From assembly GCF_932526225.1 (NCBI RefSeq), contig NC_064040.1, positions 6,421,181 to 6,485,180 of the forward strand: a stretch of DNA of 64,000 nucleotides. Reading direction: 5' to 3'. The translations under genes were made by a program, and so were the position numbers. The stretch is from Nematostella vectensis. Its lineage: Eukaryota > Cnidaria > Anthozoa > Actiniaria > Edwardsiidae. Under the pieces are notes generated by a model that saw only the letters and a list, made by a program, of their open reading frames with translations, ran no database searches and had not been told where the DNA came from. Shown in pieces: positions 22,989 to 35,114 of the stretch (the stretch's first letter is position 1; every line of letters begins with the position of its first letter).

Positions 22989-25900
22989 ATGCTTCGTATT
23001 AGTGCAGCTTCTGCCAAGCGCATAGCCCAACAGCAATTCTCTCGCCCTGCTGGGATCCAAACCACATGCCGGTACATCCATGCTGCTAACACACTACGTC
23101 AGGATGCAAAAAAGAGAGACCCTCCCAAACATGAGATCAAAAAGATCCTGGTTGCAAACCGCGGAGAAATCGCAATCCGTGTGTTCCGTGCCGCAACAGA
23201 GGCTGGTATAAGGACCGTTGCTATCTACTCGGAACAGGATGCCAACCACATGCACAGGCAGAAAGCAGATGAGGCGTATCTTGTCGGGAAGGGGATGCCA
23301 CCAGTTGCTGCTTACTTGAACATTCCTGAGATTATACGGATTGCTAAGGTATTTATTAATGTTTCCAGTTTGTTTATTTGTTTTTCTCTTTGCAAGATGT
23401 CATTATTCAAATGTTAGAAAATCAGCTTATTTGTATGTGCCATAAGCACAAATAGGGAATTGCCCCTAGGTAGTAGGTTTGTGTCACTTTTAGAACAAGA
23501 TTTTATGATTTTTAATGAAATTTATTCTTTTTTTTCCCTTAAGCTGCACCTGACCACTGTGTATTATTCTCCTGTACTATTTGGAACAAAAAGTTGAAAA
23601 TTAAGCCATTTATTGTATGCTGCTGTATGCCAATGTATAAAAAGCACTTCTCTCCCATGACAGTCTTAAGCAACCAGTACTTTTCTAATAGTATCAAGCA
23701 GTATTCAGATTTGAAAATATTTTGCCATATGTGATTTCTATGTCTGGGTTGACGTGATTTCCTTCACTCTCAGGAGCGGGAGTGTGATGCTATCCATCCA
23801 GGATATGGCTTCTTATCAGAGCGAGCAGACTTCGCACACGCCTGCACCAAAAGCGGAGTCATCTTCATTGGTCCCTCACCACAGGTAGTCCACATGATGG
23901 GTGACAAGCTGGAGGCTCGTAAGATGGCAATAAATTCAGGGGTGCCTGTGGTGCCAGGAACTGAGAATCCAATCAGGACGGCAGAAGAAGCCAAGCAGTT
24001 CTGTGAAGAGCATGGGCTTCCTGTCATTACTAAGGCAGCCTACGGAGGTGGAGGGCGTGGTATGAGGGTTATATGGAAGATGGAAGACGTGGAAGAATTC
24101 TTCAACCTTGCAAGTAATGAGGCATATGCAGCATTTGGTGACGGCTCAATGTTTATTGAGAAATTTATTGGTAAGTTTTTTTTAATAATTCTGAGAACTC
24201 TTATCGTTATTTTCTTTCTCCTTGGGACATTACTTAGATTCACCAAGCTCCTTTAAGACCCTGCTCTTATAGCAAAAACCTAAATGTAGAGTCAAGAATT
24301 GAGTTTTGATTAAATTTTCATGAATTAAAAACATTGTCATGGTGACCTAGTCCAAAGCTCTTCCCTTAGAAGCTGCATTTTTAGCAGCCGTGTTGGAGGG
24401 TGATTTGTACTTGCTAAAAAAGGTTATTTTTCCCTCTTTGATCTCTCTTCTTCACTTTACAGCTAAAACCTGGTGATGGTGAATGGGGAATGCTTACTAA
24501 CATGCAATGACTAAATGTATATAGTTCTTTTTCAATTTGACAGAGAAACCAAGGCATATTGAAGTCCAAGTGATGGGTGATAATTATGGCGATGTAGTGC
24601 ATCTGTTTGAGCGAGACTGCTCAGTCCAGCGTCGACATCAGAAGGTCATTGAGATCGCTCCAGCTCCTCACCTTGATGACGCCATCAGGCAGACTCTGAC
24701 TGAGGATGCTGTGCGGCTGTGCAAGGCTGTCGGGTATTCTAATGCTGGAACAGTGGAGTTCTTACTGGATCAGGAAGGGAACCATTACTTCATTGAAGTA
24801 AATGCTAGACTGCAGGTTGAGCACACAGTCACAGAGGAGATCACAGGGTAAGCAGCTCATTGGTTTAAAGGCAGACCTAGGCAAAGGTTTAAATCCATGT
24901 GTGCAGCTTTAAACAGCTCACTGCACCAGTATTGTTAAGAAAACAAATGGCACTGTTGGGAGATATAGCACCATGCAGCATAAAGTACAAACAACAGCAA
25001 AGTAAATGGTAGGCTGCAGGTTGAGCATATGGTTACAGAGGAGATCACAGGGTAAGGATCAGGGAAAGGGATTTAGTGTAATGCTAAAATAGGACATCCA
25101 TCTGATGCTAAGCTCGGTTGCCCATGGGGCTTTAGTATTATCTTTGTTCTTAAGGGAGGGTGCTAATTTTAAGGGGGGCATATTGAAAGCTTTGCACTAA
25201 AATCAATGTTTACAGTGATAAATTCATGTTTGCTTAAGTAACGGTCCAGCTAAGAGGGGACCGCAAAATATGCATGGAATTGGCATGTAAAAAGTGTCTT
25301 TGTTAATACTAGAAATTTGATTGGCCGAGACACAGAATTCAAACATAAGTTACACTTAAAACAAGATTTTACCTAATGTTTTTTCAATATTTATTGTAAG
25401 GGATTATTATTTTTTGTAATAACAGGGCTTTCATTAACTTTCAGAGCAGGCGGTGGAGATTGATAGTAGTGGGTCGAAGTTATTTTATCTTTTTAGTTCA
25501 AGACTTTAAAAAAAAAATTAGCCGGCTCTCGGTGGTAAATAGCCGGCGCTTCTGCCAGAGAAAGTTGATGTGGGGAACCTTGTTAAAATTAGAAGAGAAA
25601 AAAAACTATTGTCCTTGCTCCATCTGGAAAGGATATATTAGGGAGCACATTTTCCACATAATTTCCTCAAAATCTTACTATATTCTACATGTTCTTACCA
25701 GTATGTTTTGTATAAAAAGATCCTATATGGGGAAAGCTTTTTGCCACAGAACAATGGGACCTTGGTTCCTTCTTGCATGAATGATTCCTATTTTTTGCCT
25801 TACATGTTTTCAGTGTTGACCTGGTTCGTGCACAGATAGGCGTGGCTGAAGGGAAGACACTTGGTGAACTTGGACTGGTCCAGGATAACATCAAGATCAC

Positions 25901-28900
25901 AGGTGCTGCCATCCAGGCTCGAGTCACCACCGAGGATCCTGCCAACAACTTCACGCCTGATACGGGCAGGATCGAGGTTAAAGAGACAATTTTTTTTTTC
26001 AATTTTCAACCTTTACAATAAAATGCCATTCCCTGTAAAAAAGAGCCTACCTCTATTGTCTTTATACCCATATGTATACAACCCAATATGACCCCCCTGG
26101 ATAATAACTAAGGCAATAACTCTGTTTGCTATATAGTGGATACGATCCTGTTTTTATAACCGTTAAATTTAGGGATCTGTTTTGATGTAATTGTTCCAAA
26201 GTTCTTCTGTTCTCCCTTTTTAAATGCTTGAGAGCTTAAGCTACAGGGTTTTCTAAGTGCTGTGGATATAGGGACTTGTTGTGTGGTTTATATACCCTAA
26301 TATGAATCCTTACCTTGTTTCGCAGGTGTTCCGTAGCGGTGAGGGCATGGGCATCCGGTTGGATGGCTCTTCTGCTTTCGCTGGTGCCGTCATCTCGCCT
26401 CATTATGATTCACTGCTTACCAAAGTCATTGCACATGCAAATAGCCATCGGGAAGCTGCCACCAAGCTTCATCGCTCACTGAGAGAATTTAGAGTTAGAG
26501 GCGTCAAGGTTGGTATGCGAAACATTCAAATTACATTTGACAGCTACATAAAGATATCCCATATTGTTTTTTTATTTGAGAAAAGCACATAAAATATGTG
26601 CAGAAAAAAAATTATGCAGTCTTCTTAGAAACATAATTCCAAGGTTCAAGGCGATTATTAGATGTTTCTAAGAAGTGTTAAACGGCAAATTCTAGTAGAT
26701 TATTAGAAAACTAATGTTCCCTCTTCACCCAGACCAATACAGAATTCATCCGCAACGTCCTCCAGCACAAAGACTTCCTGGACGGTCACGTGACCACCGA
26801 CTTCATCCTTGAAAATCCAGACATGCTTAAAGTTGGCAAGGGACAGAACCGTGCCCAAAAGCTACTCAAACATATTGGCAACATTATGGTCAATGGACCT
26901 GTTACTCTTGGGGCGACTGGACTAAAGCCTTCACGAATCGACCCCAAGGTCCCAGAGGTTAGTGTATGGTTGTATGTATTTTAGGTGGTCTTCTTAGCAT
27001 GAAGCATGTGCTGTAAGGGCTTGATGAAGGGTTTAATTCAAAGCTTACTTTCGCCTATATTTTGACCTAATCACAATTAAAAATTTGCTTTAAATTAGTG
27101 ATACTGTGTGTTGACAAAATCATTTAGTGCAAGGGTCGCTGATGCTTTTTGAAATAGCATGTTACGTTAGGCCATCTCAACAGACGACTTCTGCAAAGAC
27201 TTGTTGTCATTCCCTTTAGGTACCGGTACAGAACTCTCCGTCGTATATTCGTCCCAGTGGATTTAGGGATCTTTATCTGCATAAAGGTCCTCAAGGCTTT
27301 GCCTCAGCCGTCCGAAAATTGGACCGTCTACTGATAACGGACACGACATTCCGTGACGCACATCAGTCGCTCCTTGCCACTCGTGTTCGGACACACGACA
27401 TGGTGAAGATCGCACCTTTCGTCTCGCACTACTTCGCTAACGCCTTTAGCTTGGAATGCTGGGGAGGTAAATAGCGGTCTGCCACTCTTATGTTGTTGTT
27501 GAGAATGTAACAACTATTTGCAAGGAAATATATAAAAAAAAAAACATTCATGCTTAGAGTGGGGTATTTTGTTTTTCCAGTTACTCGCTTGAATTAAGTT
27601 TTTGGTTTGTGCAACAACAGGTAGCCCTGTTGATATTTACGGTAAACATAGTGAGGTATGTCAAAACATTTTTTTCTACCTTTCACTTCGTTCTGGTAAA
27701 AGTTCAAATCGTGAATCTTGAATCTTGAAAAAGGCGCTTTAATACGGCCAAAGAACACGCAAAAAGTTAATATAACAACACTAAACTACACACATCTTTT
27801 CAACAAGTTTTTTTTTTTTCACTAATTTTGTTTTTCGCCCTATGTTTACGGTAAATATCATGAGGGACAAATAAAGAGCTTGGACTTCCTGTGATGCAAC
27901 ACCTTATTTTTATTTTTTGATACCTAATTTGGTAAATTATAGCCCGCCTGCAGGCGGTAGTCAGTCTTATCATCGCGGAAAACGCGCTTTGTTCGATGAT
28001 CGGACGCCATCTTGTATTTTGAGCCGCTTGGTTCCTGGGGGCGAGCGTCCGTTTTGCCCAAAATACAAGATGGCCTAGATACCTAGATAAATCAAAGGAT
28101 AATAATTCATAGCCATTCTAAAAAGTGAAATGAGCTACAACCGAAAAAGTAAAAAAAAAAAAGACCTGGTGGCTTTCTTAACTTTTTTACTGAGCCCTCA
28201 GATGAATGATTCTATATATCTATGTATTTCTTCGCATTCGCAGGTGCCACGTTCGACGTTGCCTTACGATTTCTGTACGAGTGTCCCTGGGACCGACTGA
28301 CAGAGCTTCGAGAGCAGATTCCCAACATTCCGTTCCAGATGCTCCTCCGCGGCGCAAATGCTGTCGGGTACACCAGCTACCCTGACAACGTGGTCTATCA
28401 GTTCTGTCAAAAAGCCACAGACCGAGGCATGGACATTTTCCGAGTTTTTGATTCCCTGAATTATTTACCCAACTTACAGGTAAGAAAAAAAAAAGGAATA
28501 ACCTAGCTTACTTCTCCCGTTCTTGTAGACCTGTATTTTCTAACTGCTTTTCCGAGGGCTTCTTAAAGTCGTAACAGTCGTAATGGTCGCAGCAGTCGTC
28601 TACGGTTCGCAACTTTCTTCACCTACCTTCGGACCAATCTATCTGCATGTTTACTAACGTTTTTTTTGGTTACATTTTTGGATTTTTCCACTAATTATTA
28701 TAATTATTTCTTATACATGTCTGTAGTTGGGAATCGACGCCGCAGGCCAGGCCGGTGCTATCGTCGAGGCTGCCATCTCGTACACTGGAGACGTCACAGA
28801 CCCCTCCCGCACAAAGTACAACATCGATTATTACATGGATCTTGCGTCAAAACTTGCCAAGTCGGGCACCCACATCCTCTGCATTAAGGTAAGATCTCAC

Positions 28901-31900
28901 AACTTTTCATAGCATGCGCTTATGCAAGAATCTGAAAAATGAAATTAAAACAAGTAATCACCACTTTTATTTATGAATTATTTATAGTCAATGAGCTCTA
29001 CTCTTAGTAACATTTTGTCCAGATAAACTGTGTGGTGCGGACTAGCTTTTTCTCTAGTTACTACTTACTGTATTTCATAAGGCGCATGCGTTCAAGCGTC
29101 TGTTCCCCATTACGGATTGACTTCAAACCGTAAATCATTTAGGACATGGCCGGTCTGCTCAAGCCCAAAGCTGCCACTCTCCTGATTGGCTCCCTGCGTG
29201 CCCAGTTCCCTAAACTCCCGATCCACGTGCATACCCATGATACCGCGGGGGCAGGAGTGGCGTCTATGTTGGCCGCGGCGGAGGCTGGTGCCGATGTCGT
29301 GGACGTCGCCGTTGACTCAATGTCTGGTATGACGTCACAGCCTAGTATGGGAGCTGTTGTTGCCGCTCTGGAGGGCACGGAACTCGAAACAGGTGAGATA
29401 TATCAAGTAGAAATTGTTTTTTTTTTTTTTTTCGTGTTTTGACGCCGTTATTCTGAATAAACATGTCTGATAGTGGACTTCTTCAATTGGCTAATGGGTA
29501 AAGTAAGGCTCATGAGTCAGCCTTCTTTTCAGGTCTTTGAGAAGCTCGAGTATTGTAAATCATCTATTATTTCTTTTTAGGTATTGCTATGCAATCCGTA
29601 CACGATTACAGTGCCTACTGGGAGCAAGCTCGACTTTTATACGCGCCATTCGAAAGCACAGTGACAATGAAGAGCGGTAACTCCGACGTGTACGAAAACG
29701 AGATTCCGGGCGGACAGTACACCAACCTACACTTCCAGGCATATAGTCTCGGCCTGTCGGACCAGTTTTCCGACATCAAAAAGAAATATGCCACAGCAAA
29801 CAAACTTCTTGGTGACGTCGTAAAGGTATGGACAAGACTGCTAAATAAAGAAGCGCCAAACTTTACAAACTGAAAATGATATTTATAGAGGGCAAAAATG
29901 ACCATACTGAAAGCCGGTTTAGATTTGCTCATGGCTCTCAAGAGTTTAAGTGTCAGCCAGTCTCTTGAGTTATATAGGGCGGCTGGCTTAATAGACCCTT
30001 CAATGACAACAGCTTTATCGGTAGTTCTATCCCTGTATTGCAATATCTTTTGTATCTTTTTTCGTTAAGGTAACGCCCACGTCAAAGGTGGTGGGTGACT
30101 TGGCGCAGTTCATGGTTCAGAACAATCTGGACGAGAGAGACGTGCTGGAGAAAGCTGATGAGCTGGACTTCCCTTCCTCCGTAGTCGAGTTTATGCAAGG
30201 CTACTTGGGAGAGCCCCACGGGGGATTCCCTGAGCCACTTAGATCAAAGGTACGTCCTTTGGAACAGAAAGATTCTTTTACCGTAGATTCTTTTCCTGCT
30301 AAGATGGACTCTACCTCTTCAGTGGTCGAGTTCATATGAGACTATTCCTTGGAAGAATCCCAGAGCAGGATTTCCTAAGCCTCTTATGTCCTGACCTGGA
30401 TGAGTTAGACTTGCCATATTTCCCGATAACGTCTGTACAATGCTACTGTATATGAACTTTAATTGATCGTAATGAAATTTGTGCAAAAGTAGGGGTGATG
30501 GTCCCCACCTTTCCTTGTAATGTTTGAGCGTATATCCAGATGCCTGCTATCTATATCCAGATATCTGCTACAACCCCTTAATATAATGGACACTTTTCCA
30601 ATTGAATTTTATTTTCCAACAGAACCTCTATCAAGCAATCCCCGCACATTCCTCTTGATTTCCGATGGATGTTCCAGTGTTACTAACTTTTTACTTTGTG
30701 ATGTCAGATTATCAAGGATAAGCCGACTATCAAAGGAAGACCAGGAGAAACGCTTCCTCCATTCGATTTCGAAACTCTTGAGACCAAGCTGAAGGAAGAA
30801 TTTGGTAAGTTCACATACACTGTAAGAAGAGATTCCCAGAAGTATGGTTATTATTTAATGTTTTTTTTTAAACAAAATAGTCAAAATTATTAAAAATGAG
30901 TATGTATGTTATGCCTTAATCTTGTTTTCTATTTCCAGGCGATCATAGCATCCGTGATGTGGACGTGTTGAGCGCTGCGCTTTATCCCAAGGTGTTTCAT
31001 GACTACATGGTGTTCAAGAAAGAATTCGGGCCCGTCGAGGGGCTACCCACGAGGCTGTTCTTAAACGGACCAGAGATCGGAGAGGAATTCCAAGTCCAAC
31101 TTGAGGTAAGAGGTTGATCATTGTTTTATTCCAAAGCCATGAAAGTCTCACTCACGTGTAATATGTTGATTCCTCGTTTTTACTCAATGCAATTATATAC
31201 TACTTTAATTGATTTCGTGTATGCTTTTTTCCATTTATTCGCCTCTTTTTCTTTGCTTCATCTTGTAGCTGGATGTAAAAGTAAATAGCATACCTTATTG
31301 TTATCTTACAGGCCGGTAAAGTACTGCACCTGAAGGTCTTAGCAGTGGGAGATCTCTTGCCTAATGGCAATAGAGAGGTGTTTTGTGAGATGAACGGCCA
31401 GCTCAGATCCGTCATGATCCATGATAAGGGCGCTACTAAGGTAATACTTTTACTAGTCAGGAGGGCAACACGGCTACTAGAGTAATACTTCTACTGGTCA
31501 GGAGGGCAACACGGCTACTAGGGTAATACTTCTACTGGTCAGGAGGGCACCACCGCTACTAAGGTAATACTTCTACTGGTCAGGAGGGCACCACCGCTAC
31601 TAAGGTAATACTTCTACTAGTCAGGAGGGCAACACGGCTACTAAGGTAATACTTCTACTAGTCAGGAGGGCAACACGGCTACTAAGGTAATACTTCTACT
31701 AGTCAGGAGGGCAACACGGCTACTAAGGTAATACTTCTACTAGTCAGGAGGGCAACACCGCTACTAAGGTAATACTTCTACTGGTCAGGAGGGCAACACC
31801 GCTACTAGAGTAATACTTCTACTAGTCAGGAGGGCAACACGGCTACTAAGGTAATACTTCTACTAGTCAGGAGGGCAACACCGCTACTAAGGTAATACTT

Positions 31901-33915
31901 CTACTGGTCAGGAGGGCAACACGGCTACTAGAGTAATACTTCTACTAGTCAGGAGGGCAACACGGCTACTAAGGTAATACTTCTACTGGTCAGGAGGGCA
32001 ACACCGCTACTAAGGTAATACTTCTACTGGTCAGGAGGGCAACACCGCTACTAAGGTAATACTTCTACTGGTCAGGAGGGCAACACCGCTACTAAGGTAA
32101 TACTTCTACTGGTCAGGAGGGCAACGCGGCTACTAGGGTAATACTTCTACTGGTCAGGAGGGCAACACGGCTACTAGAGTAATACTTCTACTAGTCAGGA
32201 GGGCAACACGGCTACTAGAGTAATACTTCTACTGGTCAGGAGGGCAACACCGCTACTAAGGTAATACTTCTACTGGTCAGGAGGGCAACACCGCTACTAA
32301 GGTAATACTTCTACTGGTCAGGAGGGCAACACCGCTACTAAGGTAATACTTCTACTGGTCAGGAGGGCAACGCGGCTACTAGGGTAATACTTCTACTAGT
32401 CAGGAGGGCAACACGGCTACTAGAGTAATACTTCTACTAGTCAGGAGGGCAACACGGCTACTAGAGTAATACTTCTACTGGTCAGGAGGGCAACACCGCT
32501 ACTAAGGTAATACTTCTACTGGTCAGGAGGGCAACACCGCTACTAAGGTAATACTTCTACTGGTCAGGAGGGCAACACCGCTACTAAGGTAATACTTCTA
32601 CTGGTCAGGAGGGCACCACGGCTACTAAGGTAATACTTCTACTGGTCAGGAGGGCAACACCGCTACTAAGGTAATACTTCTACTAGTCAGGAGGGCAACA
32701 CCGCTACTAAGGTAATACTTCTACTGGTCAGGAGGGCAACGCGGCTACTAAGGTAATACTTCTACTAGTCAGGAGGGCACCACCGCTACTAAGGTAATAC
32801 TTCTACTAGTCAGGAGGGCAACACCGCTACTAAGGTAATACTTCTACTAGTCAGGAGGGCAACGCGGCTACTAAGGTAATACTTCTACTAGTCAGGAGGG
32901 CACCACCGCTACTAAGGTAATACTTCTACTAGTCAGGAGGGCAACACCGCTACTAAGGTAATACTTCTACTGGTCAGGAGGGCAACACCGCTACTAAGGT
33001 AATACTTCTACTAGTCAGGAGGGCAACACGGCTACTAAGGTAATACTTCTACTAGTCAGGAGGGCAACACCGCTACTAAGGTAATACTTCTACTGGTCAG
33101 GAGGGCAACACGGCTACTAAGGTAATACTTCTACTGGTCAGGAGGGCACCACGGCTACTAAGGTAATACTTCTACTGGTCAGGAGGGCAACACCGCTACT
33201 AAGGTAATACTTCTACTGGTCAGGAGGGCAACACCGCTACTAAGGTAATACTTTTACTAGTCAGGAGGGCAACACCGCTACCAAGGTAATACTTAGGAGG
33301 GCAACACCGCTACTAAGGTAATACTCCTACTAGTCAGAAGGGCAACACTGTACTAAGAGTCTGCTTTCAGTAAGACAGCCATTAAAGTGAGACACCTTGT
33401 CTGTTTGTAAGGAAATGTTCTTAAAGCAGAGCCATTACGGTTAAAAACCTATTTGCTAGACAGGAGACAACCAAAAAGGTAAGGCTCTTAACAATTAGAG
33501 AGATGAGTGTCATTGAAGTAACCCTTCAGAATAATCAAGCAATCAAACAAGGTACCCATTAAAATATGCTTTTATAAACCATGACAGTCAATAAGGTAAA
33601 GACATGGCCATCCATAGTTCCTTCGGCTCTTTTGACACACGTTTTATCTCTCGTTAGACCCTGACTCTTCACCCTAAGGCCGACAAGGGCGTCAAGGGTT
33701 CCGTAGGCGCTCCCATGCCCGGCAAAGTTGTAGGCGTTCGCGTCAAAGAGAACGAAGTCGTCAAGAAAGGCATGCCTTTGGTCGTACTAAGCGCGATGAA
33801 GATGGAGACGAACGTCAGCGCTCCAATCGATGGCATCGTGAAAAAGATATCAGTGTCTCTAAACAGTAACGTGGAGGCCGGAGATCTTTTGATTGACATT
33901 GAACCTGAGCAGTAA
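22989..33915 (+). CDS. PC: Pyruvate carboxylase, mitochondrial, copy B (16 exons, 1,200 aa)
   Basis: Same enzyme and exon-phase plan as copy A. Exons: 22989-23348, 23774-24170, 24544-24847, 25814-25976, 26326-26508, 26733-26957, 27220-27466, 28244-28479, 28727-28888, 29143-29392, 29581-29825, 30070-30249, 30708-30804, 30939-31105, 31312-31440, 33658-33915. The start [20 protein letters not shown] gives a mitochondrial-type presequence. All catalytic landmarks are intact: [38 protein letters not shown], and AMKMET with biotin-Lys 1163. Exons 3-5 and 8-12 are almost identical to copy A; exons 1, 6, 7, 13 and 15 differ more. Intron 15 is filled with a 41-bp array that duplicates the exon 15 donor. 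AATAAA lies at 34,277-34,282. Both copies look functional. Confidence 0.93.
25006..25060 (+). repeat. Single duplicate of the PC-B exon 3 end and donor
   Basis: About 160 bases after the real exon 3 donor (24,847), the text AATGGTAGGCTGCAGGTTGA and a GAGGAGATCACAGG|GTAAGG stretch repeat the last ~45 bases of exon 3 and its 5' splice site. The donor is intact. A few substitutions separate it from the exon. Confidence 0.8.
27940..28077. mobile_element. Rearranged copy of the 7,302-7,466 MITE in PC-B intron 7
   Basis: The left end TAGCCCGCCTGCAGGCGGTA matches the terminal repeat of the 7,302 element, followed by a similar TCATCGCGxAAAAC step. The interior then contains an inverted version of the family's GGACGCCATCTTGTATTTT text and ends with AATACAAGATGGC. 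The right terminal repeat is missing. This suggests a truncated or internally inverted copy. Confidence 0.7.
30294..30420 (+). repeat. Decayed duplicate of the PC-B exon 12 3' end
   Basis: TCTTCAGTGGTCGAGTTCAT and the following text align to the exon 12 segment encoding [22 protein letters not shown] but carry indels and lack an intact donor. It is positionally equivalent to the three-copy array after PC-A exon 12, so the first duplication may predate the PC-A/PC-B split. Confidence 0.6.
31441..33345 (+). repeat. 41-bp minisatellite, ~46 units, each repeating the PC-B exon 15 end and 5' splice site
   Basis: The unit is 41 bases: GTAATACTTCTACTRGTCAG, GAGGGCAACACSGCTACTAA, G. Its last 9 bases (GCTACTAAG) and first bases (GTAATA) reproduce the true exon 15/intron 15 border at 31,440|31,441. 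Spacing from 31,441 to 33,285 is exactly 45 x 41, followed by one 33-base unit. Variable positions (CTAG/CTGG, ACACGG/ACACCG/ACGCGG, CTAAGG/CTAGGG/CTAGAG) define higher-order repeats: a 6-unit (246-base) block recurs at 32,122 and 32,368, and a 3-unit (123-base) block at 32,738 and 32,861. Most units keep an AAG|GTAATA donor. Reading into the first unit meets an in-frame TAA, so use of any decoy donor would truncate the protein. Confidence 0.95.
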
Positions 33916-35114
33916 TCCGTCTGACCCTAGATAAAATCATCGTCCTTCCCTTCTTCTCTTGCCTTTTCCTTAAGGAAGGAATAGACTGGAGGGAACTGCT
34001 GGTGACAATGGCACTGTATGTAAGGCATTGGGGTGTTAAAGTGCTGTTTAATCTTCAGCTTCACGTTTAGAGAAAAGTTGGGCGATGTTAAACAGTAGAA
34101 TATTCCTCTTAGGCGTTTCGTAAGACAAATATTTATGTTAACTAGCACTGAATCCCTCTAGAAGATTTAGAATCTTCCTGTTAATGGTATAATATATTTT
34201 TTGGTAATTTGGTAAAAACAACATCGGAGAAGCACTGGGAAATATACGTACACAATGCATGTATTTAACAAAGAAAAATAAAGAAATGAAATACTTGTTT
34301 TTGTTCCTTTTTTTCTTGCCCTTGTACTTTATGTTGCATATTAAAAACGGGCGATTTGTTATCTCTGTTTCCCAAACGATATAAACAGACAAACAAATAG
34401 ACTACTCCTTTTTTTATTCTATTAATTAACTATAGTGAACTATTTCGGAGCTTGTAAGGGAACAGGCTGATATCCCTAGTAACTCCAATTCGCTGCGACC
34501 TGATCCTCTGATGCTGTTTAACGGAACGATTACAAGCATAAATACAATGCTTCTGATTTCGTTCTCGCTTCGGCACGAAACACAAGGGTTCGAGAAATTA
34601 TTATTTTTTTTCAAACCGAGTCGGCATAATTGCCAACGCATCATTCCTTCAAAATATAACTGCCCCAGCAACTGCTCGTTCTTTAGGGCAAAATCCGGTC
34701 GTTTTGAATCTCGTAGGGTGGACAAAACGCTCGAAAAACAATTTTAAAACTCTTCCTCGACCAACTCGCAGGCATTTTCTCGTACTAAAGGTCGTTGATA
34801 CGACGCGTTGAAGGATGTACAACTCTCAGAGACCGGAGTGAACGGCTAGAACAATAGTCTGCCGGCAGGCTCTCCTTTTTTCCCCTCCCCCCAGTCCCCC
34901 TTTCCTTCCCATGAGCCTCAACAACAGCTTTGAATGGGATTCCTGTGCTGTTAAAACAGCTCATCACAGGTATCCCGTAAGTCGATGTAATATTCTTGGA
35001 TGTGGTGCAAGATATCAACATTATGGTTTTTTCCCCACGAAAACGCCGAGTCTAGTAGGACTATTGACTATGTTTCCCTGATAACTCCATAGACACAGAA
35101 CTAGGAGAGATAGA
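33916..35114. other. Intergenic gap between PC-B and TRPT1
   Basis: It holds the PC-B 3' UTR with AATAAA at 34,277-34,282. Short open frames (60-99 codons) on both strands show no family features. The TRPT1 promoter should lie near the right end; no clear motif was seen. Confidence 0.55.

Noticed and set aside
31441-33345. CRISPR-like array (regular repeats)
   Set aside because: The units are contiguous 41-bp tandem repeats without unique spacers, in a eukaryotic intron.
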